Below, one piece after another: positions 12,601 to 22,900 of a DNA stretch of 64,000 bases; the stretch's first letter is position 1; the number at the start of each line of letters is the position of its first letter. The stretch is from Hormiphora californensis (taxonomy: Eukaryota > Ctenophora > Tentaculata > Cydippida > Pleurobrachiidae). The translations under genes were made by a program, and so were the position numbers. Where the stretch lies: the NCBI GenBank assembly GCA_020137815.1, contig CM035359.1, positions 3,113,561 through 3,177,560 on the forward strand. Direction: 5' to 3'. The notes under the pieces were generated by a model, which was not told the origin of the DNA, did not search any database, and saw nothing but the letters and a program-made list of their open reading frames with translations.

Positions 12601-15600
12601 AGCAAATGCCCCCTTCGTACATCTACACACCTCTTTCACACGTGCACTAATCTTCCCGCGTCACGGAGAATTCTCTCGATGAACCAAGCGGGGCTGACCA
12701 CGGTTATTAGAGAACGGGGTGGATACACCGCCAGCTGGTTTCAGTGCGACAACGTCCACTGTATCCCCTATAGCCAGGTATGTGATCTTGTTGATGACTG
12801 TGGGGATGGATCAGATGAGAAGAGTTGTGAAAACACATTTCGTTGTGAAAATGAAGAAGAGCTGCTGGCAATGTCAGCCGAGTGTGATGGGGTTGTAGAG
12901 TGTCACGACATGTCTGATGAATGTAACGAGCGGTGTGGGAGGACTCTCATTGATAATATCTTCCTCAAGAGTTTTTGCTGGATCATCGGATTGGTGGCGG
13001 TGCCGCTGAACTTCAAAGCCATGGTTACTTTCATCAAGGACATGCAACAGGTGACAAACAGGGCTGTAACGGTCGACAAATGCTTTCTGATTCTCATCAC
13101 CTTTGGAAATATAATTTCATCCGCTAACCTATGCTTTCTTGCCTTCCTGGACAGTTTCTACGGTAAATCATTCTGTAAGTTCCGTCAAATATGGATGTCC
13201 AGCATTTCTTGCTCTTTACTTGGGGTGCTCAGTACCTACAGCGAACAAATGTCTGTCCTGGCCACCACAAAACTTAGTGTGAGCAGGTTTATCAACATTT
13301 GCATCCTGCAAAATCCTATCTGCAGAAGAACCATGACTCGAAAGCAGTGGGGTTTAATTTGTTGCCAAATCGCACTGATTAAAATCATTGCGGTAAGCAT
13401 CGCAGTTGCCCCTCTCTTGCCTTTCCTTATGGACGTTTTTGTGAATGGTTTGGTGTATGAGATCGACAACAAGTTATTCATGGGGTTCACGGATAAAAGC
13501 ACACATATGGCAGTATTGCGGGCTTACTATGGTAGGTCCAAAGGCTCCACTCTAGCCTGGGATGATATCATTGAGATGGTATCTCGAATGTTCACCTCCG
13601 ACAATCAAGGAATCTCATTCAGCTTCCTAAACTTCTACGGAAATGACCCGGTATGCCCCTTCAAGTTCTTGGTGGTAGGAGGTGAGGATCCTCAGGTACC
13701 TTTCGTTTGGATGGTGTTAGGTCTGGATGTTGCGTGTGTGCTAGCCAGTGGTATCAGCTATATCTTGATAACGGTAAAGAGCTCATTGAGCAACCAGAAC
13801 GTCGCTCAAATGGACGCGGTAGGGGGAGCGGGTGCCCAACACGGTCCGAATTACAACAAACACGTTAAACTCCAAACTAAAGTTACGATTATCGTCCTCA
13901 CCGATTTGTGCGCTTGGGCACCCTTTGTATTCATCTGTGTATTGCACTCGGCGGGTGTTTTCGATGCCTCCCCATACTATCAGGTGCTTACAATTGTCCT
14001 ACTTTCCGTGAAGTCCATCATAAATCCTAGTATCAATGATAACACCGTGTTTGACGGAATGTTTCATGTGTGGGAAGTAGTGCGGCTCCAGATAATGAAA
14101 TATTGGAAGGACAATGACACTGCAGAACCAAGAATTGAGGAGCACGAGTTACAGGTGATTCAGCAAGGTCCTCCGCCCCAAGATCAACTTCCTCCCGAAA
14201 CAGCCGTCACCGCAAGGAGCGAATTATAAACTTCCTTACCTTTTTTGTCATCCCAAACTAGTGCACATGTGATATTCATTATTTTGTGACGCACACACTT
14301 CAATCCGAGTATTGTTCACTCAAAATAATACCATAACAACAAAACTGTTACTGCAAATTTTAGCTGTTTTAATAAATAATTTTACTGTTTGATTTTACTG
14401 TTTGATTTTATGAAAATCATTATTGTACATGCTAAGCCCCTTTTTGAAAACTTTTTGAAAACTTTTTGAAAACTTTTTGAAAACTTGCTTTTCTCTTTGA
14501 TCCTTAGCAAAACAAATATGTGCACAAGAAAGAGGGGGGTGGGACGGGGATGACAACTTCATAAAATCCGATAGTAACCCTCCCCCGGTCAGAATCATTC
14601 TGTGTAATAGTAACCCTCTCCCCCTCCCCTATCAGAATCATTCTGTGTGATGGAGCACGAGGTAAAGCGGGTTATGCTCCAGATTATTCCCTTACTCCGG
14701 GACAACTCCGTGGCCGATCTGACTGATCAACTGAGGTCTGTTATCATCGATACTATCGTCAGAACAACTAACGCTATATTCGATCCCGATCAGGTAATTA
14801 TCTGGTAGTACAAGTATATGGACCTTTCGTGGTGTGGGTGAATGTTATACTTTCCTCTCACTCTCTCTCTCTCTCTAACAAAGCTGATCATGGGAGTGGT
14901 TTGCCTGGCTAGACTGTAAAGGGAGGGTTAGAACATATCAAGGGAGTGGTAGTGATGGAGGTTTCTGCGTAGACAGCTGTATAGGGAGACAGTACAGGGG
15001 TTAGATAGTTGTAGACTGCGGGTCACGATACTCTCAATAAAAATGTTGGATCTCTCCGATCCATGATCTCTCCATCTCTCTCTCCATCCCGCAGATCTCG
15101 GAGAACTTGAGGTGCAACATAACCAACGTGCTGGATCAGTACGAGGGAAGAAAGGTTCAGGACTGTGCTAACGACCTTATCGTCTCTCTCAGCCAGGTAA
15201 CTGCTTAATTAATGGGGCTTAACTAATTAACTAATTATTAACCGCTTGATATGCTCAATGCTCATACCTGATATAGCCCGCTCGATCTCTTATTGGAGAT
15301 TGCCTAATCACCTCTAATTTAGGTGATGTTCAATGACATCAATACCTCTCACATCATTGTTGATGAGGTTACCTCTGAGGAGGAGGACGTTGGAATGGAT
15401 GAGGACAGTGAGGTAAGGGGGACTCAGATGTGGTTACCATGGTAACTGGGGACTCATATGTGGTTACCATGGTAACCATGTGCCAATGTCAGGGGGATAA
15501 CCATGGTAACCATGACATGGTTTGGGTAGAGCGGGGGATAACCATGGTAACCGTGTTGGGAAGAGTGGGTTACCTTGGCAGCGGTACTAAGCAATCAATG

Positions 15601-18600
15601 GCATGAGTAGGGCCGGGGTGTTATCAATTTGTAACCAATGGTAACCAATGGTAACCAATGGTAACTAGAAGAACACCTTTCAGATGGACGATGATGAGGG
15701 AGTTGAGAATGGTCCTACACCAACCCCGCAACAAATCCGAAACAGGTATCTGGGTGACTGACTGACATGCAAACAAACAAACAAACAAACAAAACAAAAC
15801 AAACAAACAAACAAACAAACAAACACACACACACACACACAAACAAACAAACAAACAAACACACCAACACCAACAGGTATCTTGGTTGCGATGAGAGTGA
15901 TGACCCCGATTTGGAATACCCTGGCAGCCTGGTAACAGGGCCCCCGGAGGAGGTTGAGTGTGCTGTTAGTAACTGCAACGAGGAGGAGGAAAACGTGCTT
16001 CAACACCGGTTCAGTGAGACAGGTAACAGCCCATATATGGTCATATTGTGACGTAACCCATGTCCTTATTTGGTAATGCTATGACGTCATAGAAGAATGG
16101 TTGTTTTCAATTAAGTACAAGAATTCGTTGTTGCCTAGGTGATTTGTTTTCTGATGGAGGAGATTTTTCTGACATGGCTGACCTGCCCCTCACCACGGAT
16201 GAGAGTGGTGCGGAGGACAGGGTACCTGTCAGGGACGATGATGACGGAGACATAACGGTGAGTTATACTTGGTCTCTTTTAGAAGTGGTGGTCCACTTTG
16301 CACGTTACCGGTGCAGTTTCAGGGGCCCAGATAGCAGGAAGAGCAAGTTCAATGTGTGCGGCAGGGCTAGTTGTGGGCCTAGGACCCCATAGTCGAAAAA
16401 CTTTTCAGCCGCCCCCCCCACATCTATAACGTTCTAAATATGCAAGGATACCATGCTCCTTGGTGATGCCATCACCTCTTTTCGCGGGCTTCGTTTTCGC
16501 GCGCTACGCGCACAAGTTGTAAGGGTGACTGCGTCACCAACCATGCTCCTTATGCTTATAGTTCATCGTGGGGGATATTATATTCCCACTATAAATAGCT
16601 ATAACTATGTTGGATTATTAACGACTGTTATTATTAATGACTTGACGAGTCGGACTAGTTAACCCTTTGAGACCGATAGGGTCACCAGTGACCCCACGCT
16701 AATTATGCATCTAGCGTCTGTCCGAACTAAATCTAAGAAGTTTAAATGGTTTTCCGGGTTAGAATAGACACTTTTTGGCTGTTTTTGGGGTCATTTTAAG
16801 CTTTGAACATCTTAGTTTACTAGAAATGCCAACTCTAAGCCATAAAAGTTGAAATTTTGGTGTAAAGTTGGCCATATCTCTAAAACGGTATAAGTAAGCC
16901 AATAATGGACCTACAAATCAAAAGAAAACCATAGGTTTTACCCCGGTATGAAGTTTCGTGATGATTTGATCAAATTTACAACGCTCAGAGGGCAAATAAT
17001 GCCAGGGTCACCAGTGACCCTATCGTCCCTTAACGCTAATATAGAAATTTGGATTTTACGTGCATTTCTAAAGGATTGGCCACCGATAAAGGTCTAAAAC
17101 GGCATTTTTCAAACGGGTGCTAGCGACTAACCGACTCCATCAGTGTTATCTATACATCTTAGAGAGTCGCTGAAAAAATTTTGAGATTCGTGCTCCTTCA
17201 TAAAAATTTTCATCTCGGCCAATTTGAAATTCTAAAATCGGCTACAGATGAGATACAGAGGTCCATAGGGTGTGTAAAATGTGCAGAATGGCCGGGTTTA
17301 TATAAGTGTTATGAAGAAACATAGGGTCTAAGATGAGCGGTTTTCGAGTTATGAGGCAAAATAGCTACGAAATCTCAATTGTTTGCATTCCATTTGAGAC
17401 CGATAGGGTCACTGGTGACCCCACAGAAACAAAGTTCGTAGAGACAAGTTTTTTGTTCTGCTTTCAAGTAGGCTTGTTAGGAGTGTCTCCAGCAATTTTC
17501 AGATATTTCTGTCGATGGCGCCACTATCGGTCCCAAAGGGTTAACTACTGAACACTACTCGTTAACTACTGAATATTATATTTATATTCCCTTTCCTTGC
17601 TAGTTACCGAGCTCTCGCCACTAAAATCATTAATTATTAATCGATTCGAGAGAGGACCTCTTTCACCGCTGTGAAAGTAGGGTTTTAACCCTAAATCTCC
17701 CTTCCTCCTAGGTCGAAGATCTCCCCACTAAGCTGACTGTACCCAGTTACCGGGACGCCCTCGTCCAGGGAGAGGCTGCTAGCGATGACGTCACAACGAC
17801 ACCGTCACGTGACGTCATTACGACACCCTCACGTGACGTCACACCCACCTCAGCAGAGGATAAGGAGAATAGGGAGGAGATCAGGGCTTCAGGAGATCAT
17901 TCTTGCATCCAGGTACTGATTCTAAGTACAGTCTAACTCCCGGGGGCCATTAAATCGGGGTGCGACTGGACCAGTTCATATAGCGAGCTGTAGCTCAAAA
18001 TACTGATAGTTACGTGACTACAAGAGTTACCTTGTCGTCATTCCTTGATGACAGCAACGTGGGCGAGAGGTTAAATAGCCTATAAATAACCTATTCTTGA
18101 AAGACAGGGTATGCACAATAAGCACATTAATTAAACATGATGCTTTCTACCCCACATACATGTGTCCATACCCTGGCCTGTCATTCAAGAATAGGTTATT
18201 TATAGGCTATTTTTAACCTACCTCCCACGTTGCTGTCATCAAGGAATGATCTCGACAAGGTGTTTAGAATAGGTTATGTAACCTCTATTCTAGACAGGGT
18301 ATGGACATGTATGTGGGGTAAAAACCCATTAAACATGATGCTTTAAACTTCCTCCATCAATCAATCTAGGCCGAGTAGTTAAATGACAAATACATGTCAC
18401 ATGCACCCATTACCTAATACACTCATTATACCCTAAAATACTATCTTTACTTGCCTAGCTCGACCCCCTTTTCGCGAGCTCCGCCTGTAAAGAGAGGCTT
18501 AGAAAATAGCAGCTCTTTACAGCTGTTGTTACCCTTTACTCAATGTAACTATATTGCCCTGCAGGGTGCCCTGGAGGTTCTGGGAGAGAGCCAGTTGGTC

Positions 18601-18651
18601 GGTGATGGAAATGCCATCATCCCTCCCTCTGCACCAAATGGAACAGCTTGA
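6613..18651 (+). CDS. PCM1: PCM1-like (pericentriolar material 1) protein, C-terminal region, 14 exons
   Basis: PCM1 is the scaffold of centriolar satellites. Exons: 6613-6731, 6874-7216, 7368-7531, 7728-7818, 8335-8512, 9434-9535, 14636-14793, 15095-15196, 15323-15412, 15684-15745, 15877-16022, 16139-16257, 17712-17912, 18565-18651 (TGA). All junctions are GT-AG and keep phase, giving about 653 codons. Resemblance to vertebrate PCM1 C-terminus: EVATLISVNESRPHYLVEV followed by DYLRQRHL (exon 3), HPFASESLGSTAINL (exon 5), EHEVKRVMLQIIPLL (exon 7), the long acidic block (exons 9-12) and VEDLPTKLTV (exon 13). The N-terminal two thirds of vertebrate PCM1 are not seen here: either they lie upstream or the protein is short. 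An ATG at 6658 is the first in frame. The exon 1-2 junction is the least certain. Intron 6 (9536-14635) contains another gene. Confidence 0.85.
7524..7570 (+). repeat. Duplicated 5' splice site at end of PCM1-like exon 3
   Basis: The exon 3 donor CTAG|GTAACTAGGG is followed at once by a second CTAGGTAACTAGGGG, then a G-run. Two equivalent donors lie about 18 nt apart. Use of the second would read TAA straight after the exon. Confidence 0.6.
7895..8045. repeat. Short dispersed repeat ending in C-run and CTCTGGCCTTAA
   Basis: The 3' part (GAAAGTGACTTTTTATACCC, then a C-run, then CTCTGGCCTTAA) recurs at about 9934-9976 and, diverged, at 50069-50105. It lies in intron 4 of the PCM1-like gene. 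A foldback stem AGCTGGACCAGAT / ATCTGGTCCGGCT lies at 7958-7989. Confidence 0.6.
8199..8353 (+). repeat. Tandem duplication containing the exon 5 splice acceptor
   Basis: Unit 1 (8199-8283) and unit 2 (8284-8353) share CCCTTTACATTTGTA, CAACTCACCCCGTCTCT, CTGCAGGA and TACGACTCAAA. Each unit has a pyrimidine tract, an AG and the first bases of exon 5. The acceptors are 68 nt apart; only the downstream one (exon from 8335) keeps the frame. Confidence 0.85.
8851..9428. repeat. 20-bp minisatellite, about 29 units, two variant classes
   Basis: Units are AACCATAACATAAACTACCC at both flanks and AACCAGAACAGAAACGACCC in the central block (about 8970-9170). The array fills the end of intron 5 of the PCM1-like gene and stops right at the exon 6 acceptor (CTCTCAG, 9427-9433). 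Because 20 is not a multiple of 3 and units lack stops on the minus strand, three overlapping minus-strand open frames arise; they are artefacts of the repeat. Confidence 0.95.
9536..10688. other. Intronic stretch without recognised gene
   Basis: First part of PCM1-like intron 6, upstream of the nested GPCR gene. It contains a G-run at 9693-9719, a copy of the GAAAGTGACTTTTTATACCC repeat near 9934 and a GAA microsatellite near 10108. No exon was recognised. The promoter of the nested GPCR must lie in this stretch, but I see no clear TATA or initiator. Confidence 0.45.
10689..14229 (+). CDS. LDLa-domain rhodopsin-like GPCR, nested in PCM1-like intron; one frameshift
   Basis: Exon 1 (10689-10824) starts MKRVYFLVRPLAMLLSLFLI, a signal peptide. 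Exon 2 (11044-14229) is one long exon joined in phase. The ectodomain is Cys-rich and holds several LDL-receptor class A-like modules (about 11920-12160 and 12740-12930; DDCGDGSDEKSC near 12800). Seven hydrophobic segments follow at about 12970, 13080, 13190, 13350, 13700, 13885 and 13975. CAWAPF (about 13909) stands for CWxP and NPSIND (about 14024) for NPxxY; DRY is replaced by VSRF. This layout recalls relaxin-receptor/GRL101-type receptors, about 1,100 aa, at the plasma membrane. The frame changes by one base between two LDLa modules at about 12020-12056, where the first frame ends in TAG (12057). The lesion is an assembly error or a real break. Ligand unknown. Confidence 0.82.
14371..14376 (+). 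terminator. Polyadenylation signal AATAAA of the nested GPCR
   Basis: AATAAA lies 142 nt after the GPCR stop codon and before PCM1-like exon 7. It fits the nested gene having its own 3' end. Confidence 0.5.
14572..14650 (+). repeat. Tandem duplication containing the exon 7 splice acceptor
   Basis: TAGTAACCCTC, a pyrimidine tract and TCAGAATCATTCTGTGT occur at 14572-14605 and again at 14608-14650. Acceptors lie before 14593 and 14636, 43 nt apart. Only the second keeps the frame; the first runs into a stop. Confidence 0.85.
14898..14942. mobile_element. Copy of short TGCCTAGCT...GGGTTAGAACATA repeat
   Basis: A short member of a dispersed family: TGCCTGGCTAGACTGTAAA then GGGAGGGTTAGAACATA. 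Related copies or ends occur near 18450, 19196, 20510, 29130, 50238, 52250-52525 and 61378-61535. It lies in PCM1-like intron 7. Class unknown; probably a miniature DNA element. Confidence 0.55.
15420..15665. repeat. GGTTACCATGGTAACC palindromes and GGTAACCAAT tandem
   Basis: Intron 9 of the PCM1-like gene contains several perfect GGTTACCATGGTAACC-type palindromes (15428-15555) and a GTAACCAATG tandem at about 15630-15663. Confidence 0.7.
15741..15895 (+). repeat. Intron 10 with matching sequence at both boundaries
   Basis: ACAGGTATCTGGGT at the donor (15742-15755) and ACAGGTATCTTGGT at the acceptor (15873-15886) are the same sequence. Between them lies mostly (ACAA)n with a CA block (15769-15862). 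This is the pattern expected when an intron arises from, or is remodelled by, duplication of an AGGT-containing exon segment. Confidence 0.75.
16659..17544. mobile_element. piggyBac-like MITE with TTAA ends, 0.88 kb
   Basis: The element is bounded by TTAA at 16659-16662 and 17541-17544. Terminal inverted repeats begin CCCTTTGRGACCGATAG. A TTAA target and CCC-starting ends are typical of piggyBac superfamily elements. GGGTCACCAGTGACCC-type motifs recur inside (16679, 17007, 17405). No transposase is seen. It lies in PCM1-like intron 12. Confidence 0.75.
18025..18265. mobile_element. Foldback element, about 240 bp
   Basis: CATTCCTTGATGACAGCAAC and the downstream stretch with CCTATAAATAACCTATTCTTG are repeated in inverted order to about 18250, with a loop near 18140. 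A further partial copy of GACAGGGTATG...ATGATGCTTT follows at 18290-18345. It lies in PCM1-like intron 13. Confidence 0.65.
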
Positions 18652-19627
18652 AGGAGATCTGAGGAGAGCTGTTATACAGAGTGTTACAAAATATATCACG
18701 GTATGGAAAATCGCTGGTTAAAAACTCACAGATTTATTATCTGCATGATATGTTTGAGTTCAGAGAGTTTAGTTCAGAGAACTTGGCAGAGAAATGTTTG
18801 AGTCCGGAGAGTTTAGTTCAGAGAACTTGACAGAGATCGGTGTTTGAGAGAGTTTAGTTCAGAATTGAATGAACCTGGCAGAGAGGACAGAGAGTTTAGT
18901 TCAGAGAACTTGGTAGAGAGGACAGAGGTGTCCGGAGTCACAGTTTGAGTTTTTGAAGTACACTTATAACATAACAGCAGTTATTTTGCTGATGAAAAGG
19001 ATCAAAAATGCGAACGTGAGAGAGAATTTTTTATAATCTACATAGCACTAATTATTCTACATAATATATATGTACACACGTCTATATTTATATTTTTTCT
19101 TGTTAGAAAATCCGAAGTTGTAAAAGAATTTCAACAGCAGCCGGAAAAAAACGCTCACGTGATCAAATTTCACATCAATATTGACACTGGTACTACTTGT
19201 TATGTTCTAACCCTCCCTTTACATTTGTAAAGGAGGGTTATGTGTTTTTGTACACTCTTGGTCACGTGGTCAGCTCGTGTATGTGATCACTGATCAGCTC
19301 TCTCACTCAAAGTGAGAGACAGTCCTTAGAGTGCGAGGGAGGGCGCAGTTTACTATTTTTAGCACTCATCACGCGCACGTGAGTCCCCACAATGCAGTAC
19401 ACGGAATAGGTCGGTATACAAATAACCTAGACTGTATTTCGCGGGCGGGGCGCGCAAAACACAGTCTAGCTAGGCAAGGTACTACAATTGTAAACTTAAG
19501 TTCATCACATGTAACCTACTGTCACGTTAGGTATTTATCTTCCAATTCCCCTCAAATTTTTGCGGACTTCGTCACAATTAACTGCAGGAACCTCCACTTT
19601 ATACATGCAGTGCCCCCATCTACACAC
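18652..19627. other. 3' flank of PCM1-like gene, no gene recognised
   Basis: Holds a tandem of about four diverged units with GAGAGTTTAGTTCAGAGAAC (18760-18935) and a TTCTAACCCTCCCTTTAC / GTAAAGGAGGGTTA palindrome (19205-19236). No exon or clear poly(A) signal was identified. Confidence 0.5.
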
Positions 19628-19736
19628 CAGGAACTGACCGAAACAAGTAAACAGCCAATCAGAACTCGTTATTTTGGTCACGTGACTGGTTATCAGCCAA
19701 CCAGCGACCAGTATTTCCTGATTCGGTCGGTTCCTG
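19628..19736 (+). mobile_element. CCAAT/CACGTG hAT-like MITE, full copy with 8-bp TSD
   Basis: A 109-bp element with terminal inverted repeats CAGGAACTGACCGA / TCGGTCGGTTCCTG and a perfect 8-bp target duplication CTACACAC (19620-19627 and 19737-19744). Inside are CCAATCAGA, GGTCACGTGACTGG and a second CCAA(T/C)CAG. Eight-base duplications and CAGG ends fit the hAT superfamily. Confidence 0.85.
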
Positions 19737-19909
19737 CTACACACATGTGTAGATGGATCCCCTTGTGGTTTAGAATCGGGTCCCATCCGGAACAGATGAC
19801 AGTTCCTCATTATTGTAAAAAGATTCTCTGGAGTCTATGCCTGATCTTAACCACGTGAGATCACTGCACAGGGGTCACTGGGCACTCCCTCCTCCACGAT
19901 ATTATATCT

Positions 19910-22900
19910 CTAGAGAAGGCTGGTATTCAGTTGTTCCAGTCGAGTATCAATGATCTCCAACTTTTTTCCGTGGTCCTCTGTAATGGACGTTAGCTCCTGA
20001 AGGAGGGTTATAGCGTTACTAATAATTGAAGGGTGCGGTTATACTATATGTCTAGCTAGGCAACTACGATGCATATGCTATAACTTATAGCATCTGTATC
20101 GTAGTTGCCTAGCTAGACAAATTGTTCAATGGTTATTATAAGCAATATATAATAGTGATTAAGTGCCAAGTTTTGAAGGGAATTATGTCACAATAGTGAA
20201 TCCCTATATATAGGGCCCTAATTGTTGAGTAAGAGGAATCTTACCCCTTACACGGTCGCTTGTAGTGGGAAAACGGTAATGGAAAACGAAGATACAGTAA
20301 GACGACGCACAACCGTGACCAATCAGGGCGCTAGTACGTGCTGACACATGAACTTTTTGCTGCGCGTTATGCACCGTGCGCGTCTCCTTACTGTATTTTG
20401 CGTTACCGTATTTTGACTGCAAGCAGCACTGATACTCAAGCAACGAATCTACGTTTATTAATATCACCTATATAGAATAGTGACATAATTCTCTATGCAC
20501 TAATTACTACTTGCCTAGCTCGACCCCCTTTTCGCAAGTTCCGCTGTATAACCACTAAATACTATTAATATTTTATCCAGAGGCACTCAGTGATTGGTTA
20601 ATACCGGAGAAAGTTACAGGTTCCGTTAAATTCCGGTAATAAGGTAAATTACTATATAACCACTAAATTTGATATGTCATATATGCAGTGATTGATAATA
20701 CCGGAGTTAAAGACTTTTGGCTTTTGGATGATATTATGAAACATGAGTGAGTGCTAGAGAGAATATGGAACAGAATGCTAGAGAGGATTATATGGAGAAG
20801 TTTATCTCATGTAACAGGGGATACAAAACGGAGAGAGGCTCATTCGCTAAGTGCATCTGACATCCTTATGGGTTAACTGTCTCACGTAGAAGACGCCTCC
20901 CACCACGATAGTGCTCAACTGGTTACCCAAGAGTGAATAATAAAGGGAAACGAATCAAATTGTTACGCCAAACAAGTGTTTCACTATCACGGAGGGCCTC
21001 CTATCACGGTCGCTTGTAGTGGGAAAACGGTAATGGAAAACGGAGATACAGTAAGACGACGCGCAACCGTGGCCAATCAGGGCGCTAGTACGTGCTGAAC
21101 ACATGCACCCATCTGTCGCTATCTGTCTCACCAGGTGATTTGTGAAAGGGCCGGCCGGGGTACGGACCCCGATTTACCGGGATGTTCGAGGGAAAGGCTT
21201 TTGCCCGGTATATCGGGGTTTATCATGGTACCTGGTGTAGTGCCCTGTCGTGGAGCTCCAGATGTTCCTTGTGTTCCACAAGTAGTCTCTCTCTCCTGAT
21301 ATCATGCTTCAGAGATAGCTGCAGAGAGATTCGGTTAGATTCGCGGAGTGTGCTTCTGAGATAACTGTAGAGAAGTCAATATTTGGTTAGATTCCCACCC
21401 ACAAAACTAAGTTAAGTCTCAGCTCTCCTCCCCCTTCGTCGATCTTGTAATCACAGATCGAAGTGAGCAAGAATGAAAGAGACATGAAATATTCTTACGT
21501 CTCTTTGTTTGTGTTTCTTTGACTCTTCTGAAACCTGTAAAACGCAACGTGTCAGACAAGTTCCTTACTCAAATAACAGGCGGGGAAGTGAACGGTTTAA
21601 GTAGAACTTCTACTAGTAGTAGAACTTCTACTAGAAGTTTTTGTAGTTACCCCATCAAGTTCGTCAAGACGCCGTGTCAAGTCTGTCATCTCTTGTCTCT
21701 GCTGTTCTTCGTACTCGGTCCTCTGTGTACGCATCGCCTCGACCTTTAATCTGTTTAACTAGGGGGCAACTGGTTTGGTAAGGGGAGAGTACTCAGAAGT
21801 TAATAAAGTTCAGACTCGCCCGCCGTATGAATCAGAATGAATGATTTTATTTGGTAGTTTTGCTGTCTGGCGGCCCCTAATTTTATTCTCAGATGGGATC
21901 GGTGCAGCGCCATGGCAGTAGTTTTGGGGAAAGCTGGTTTCTGAGGTAATACACAATCACCGTTGTTGAGTAACTCAACGACTAGATTACGATATTGACC
22001 AAGTTCTACTCTCCATGAGGGCAGTTCAACCTCACCCACGCATGAATAGGGAAACTATAATGTAAACAACCAATCAGAACTCGTTATTTAGGTCACGTGA
22101 CTGGTTATCAGCCAATCAGGGACCAGTATAGGGAAACTATAATGAAGGATTTTGTAGTTATGCGGAAAAATGTTTTGCGATCGGAAATTGGACAACTACC
22201 GTCTACCATGTGATCTCCCTCCAATGATCAAGAATTTTGTAGTTACGCAATGAGGCAATGATCTTACCCCTTAATTTCTCCTAGTCTAGCTATATAACCT
22301 ATATAATTCCTTTATCCCTCTTCGTACTGACCAGTGCGTTCCGTTCCTCTGCAATGTCTTTATCGAACTTTAACCAGTCGTTTAGACACCGTTTTTCCAA
22401 GGCAAGTTCTCGGAAGGTCATCTCCGGTCCAGTTATATCATTGGAAGGGATTGAAAGCGACTTAACCTGCTGGAATTATATGGGTGCAGTTTTGCTAATA
22501 AAGCTAGGCGCAATTCTCACGTGACAAGCAGTTAAGAAGTGGTGAGTCTAATTAATGTAGTTGTACTTCTAAATAGTCTGTCTAAATAGTCTGGCATCGC
22601 CAGACTCCAATTTCATTCTCGACAGTGCGCTCAGATCGGACCAGCGCCGCCAAGCAGTACAAAAAATAACTAGGTATTCTACTTTTTAGTAGAAGCCTTT
22701 TGCAGAATCTGCAAAAGGATTTTGCAGAAGATCTGGTCATTCAGGATGAGATATACCTTATCATGCCGCTCCCTTATCTCCTGCGCCTTTTTCTCCTGCT
22801 GCACGGTCAGCTTCTTCCATTCCTTATGTTTCTTCAGTGTGGCGTCCGTGAAAATGCGGGGGGGGGGCCCGCGTGAATTTAATATCCATGTCCTAAATAA

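Noticed and set aside
15620-16050. Minus-strand Cys/Val/Phe-rich and plus-strand Thr/Asn/Lys-rich open frames
   Set aside because: Produced by (ACAA)n and (CA)n in PCM1-like intron 10.
20920-20975. Possible 33-nt exon (LSTIVVGGVFY) in the coiled-coil gene
   Set aside because: It fits phase 0 and has a GTGAGA donor, but its hydrophobic content does not suit a coiled coil; exons F and G join well without it.
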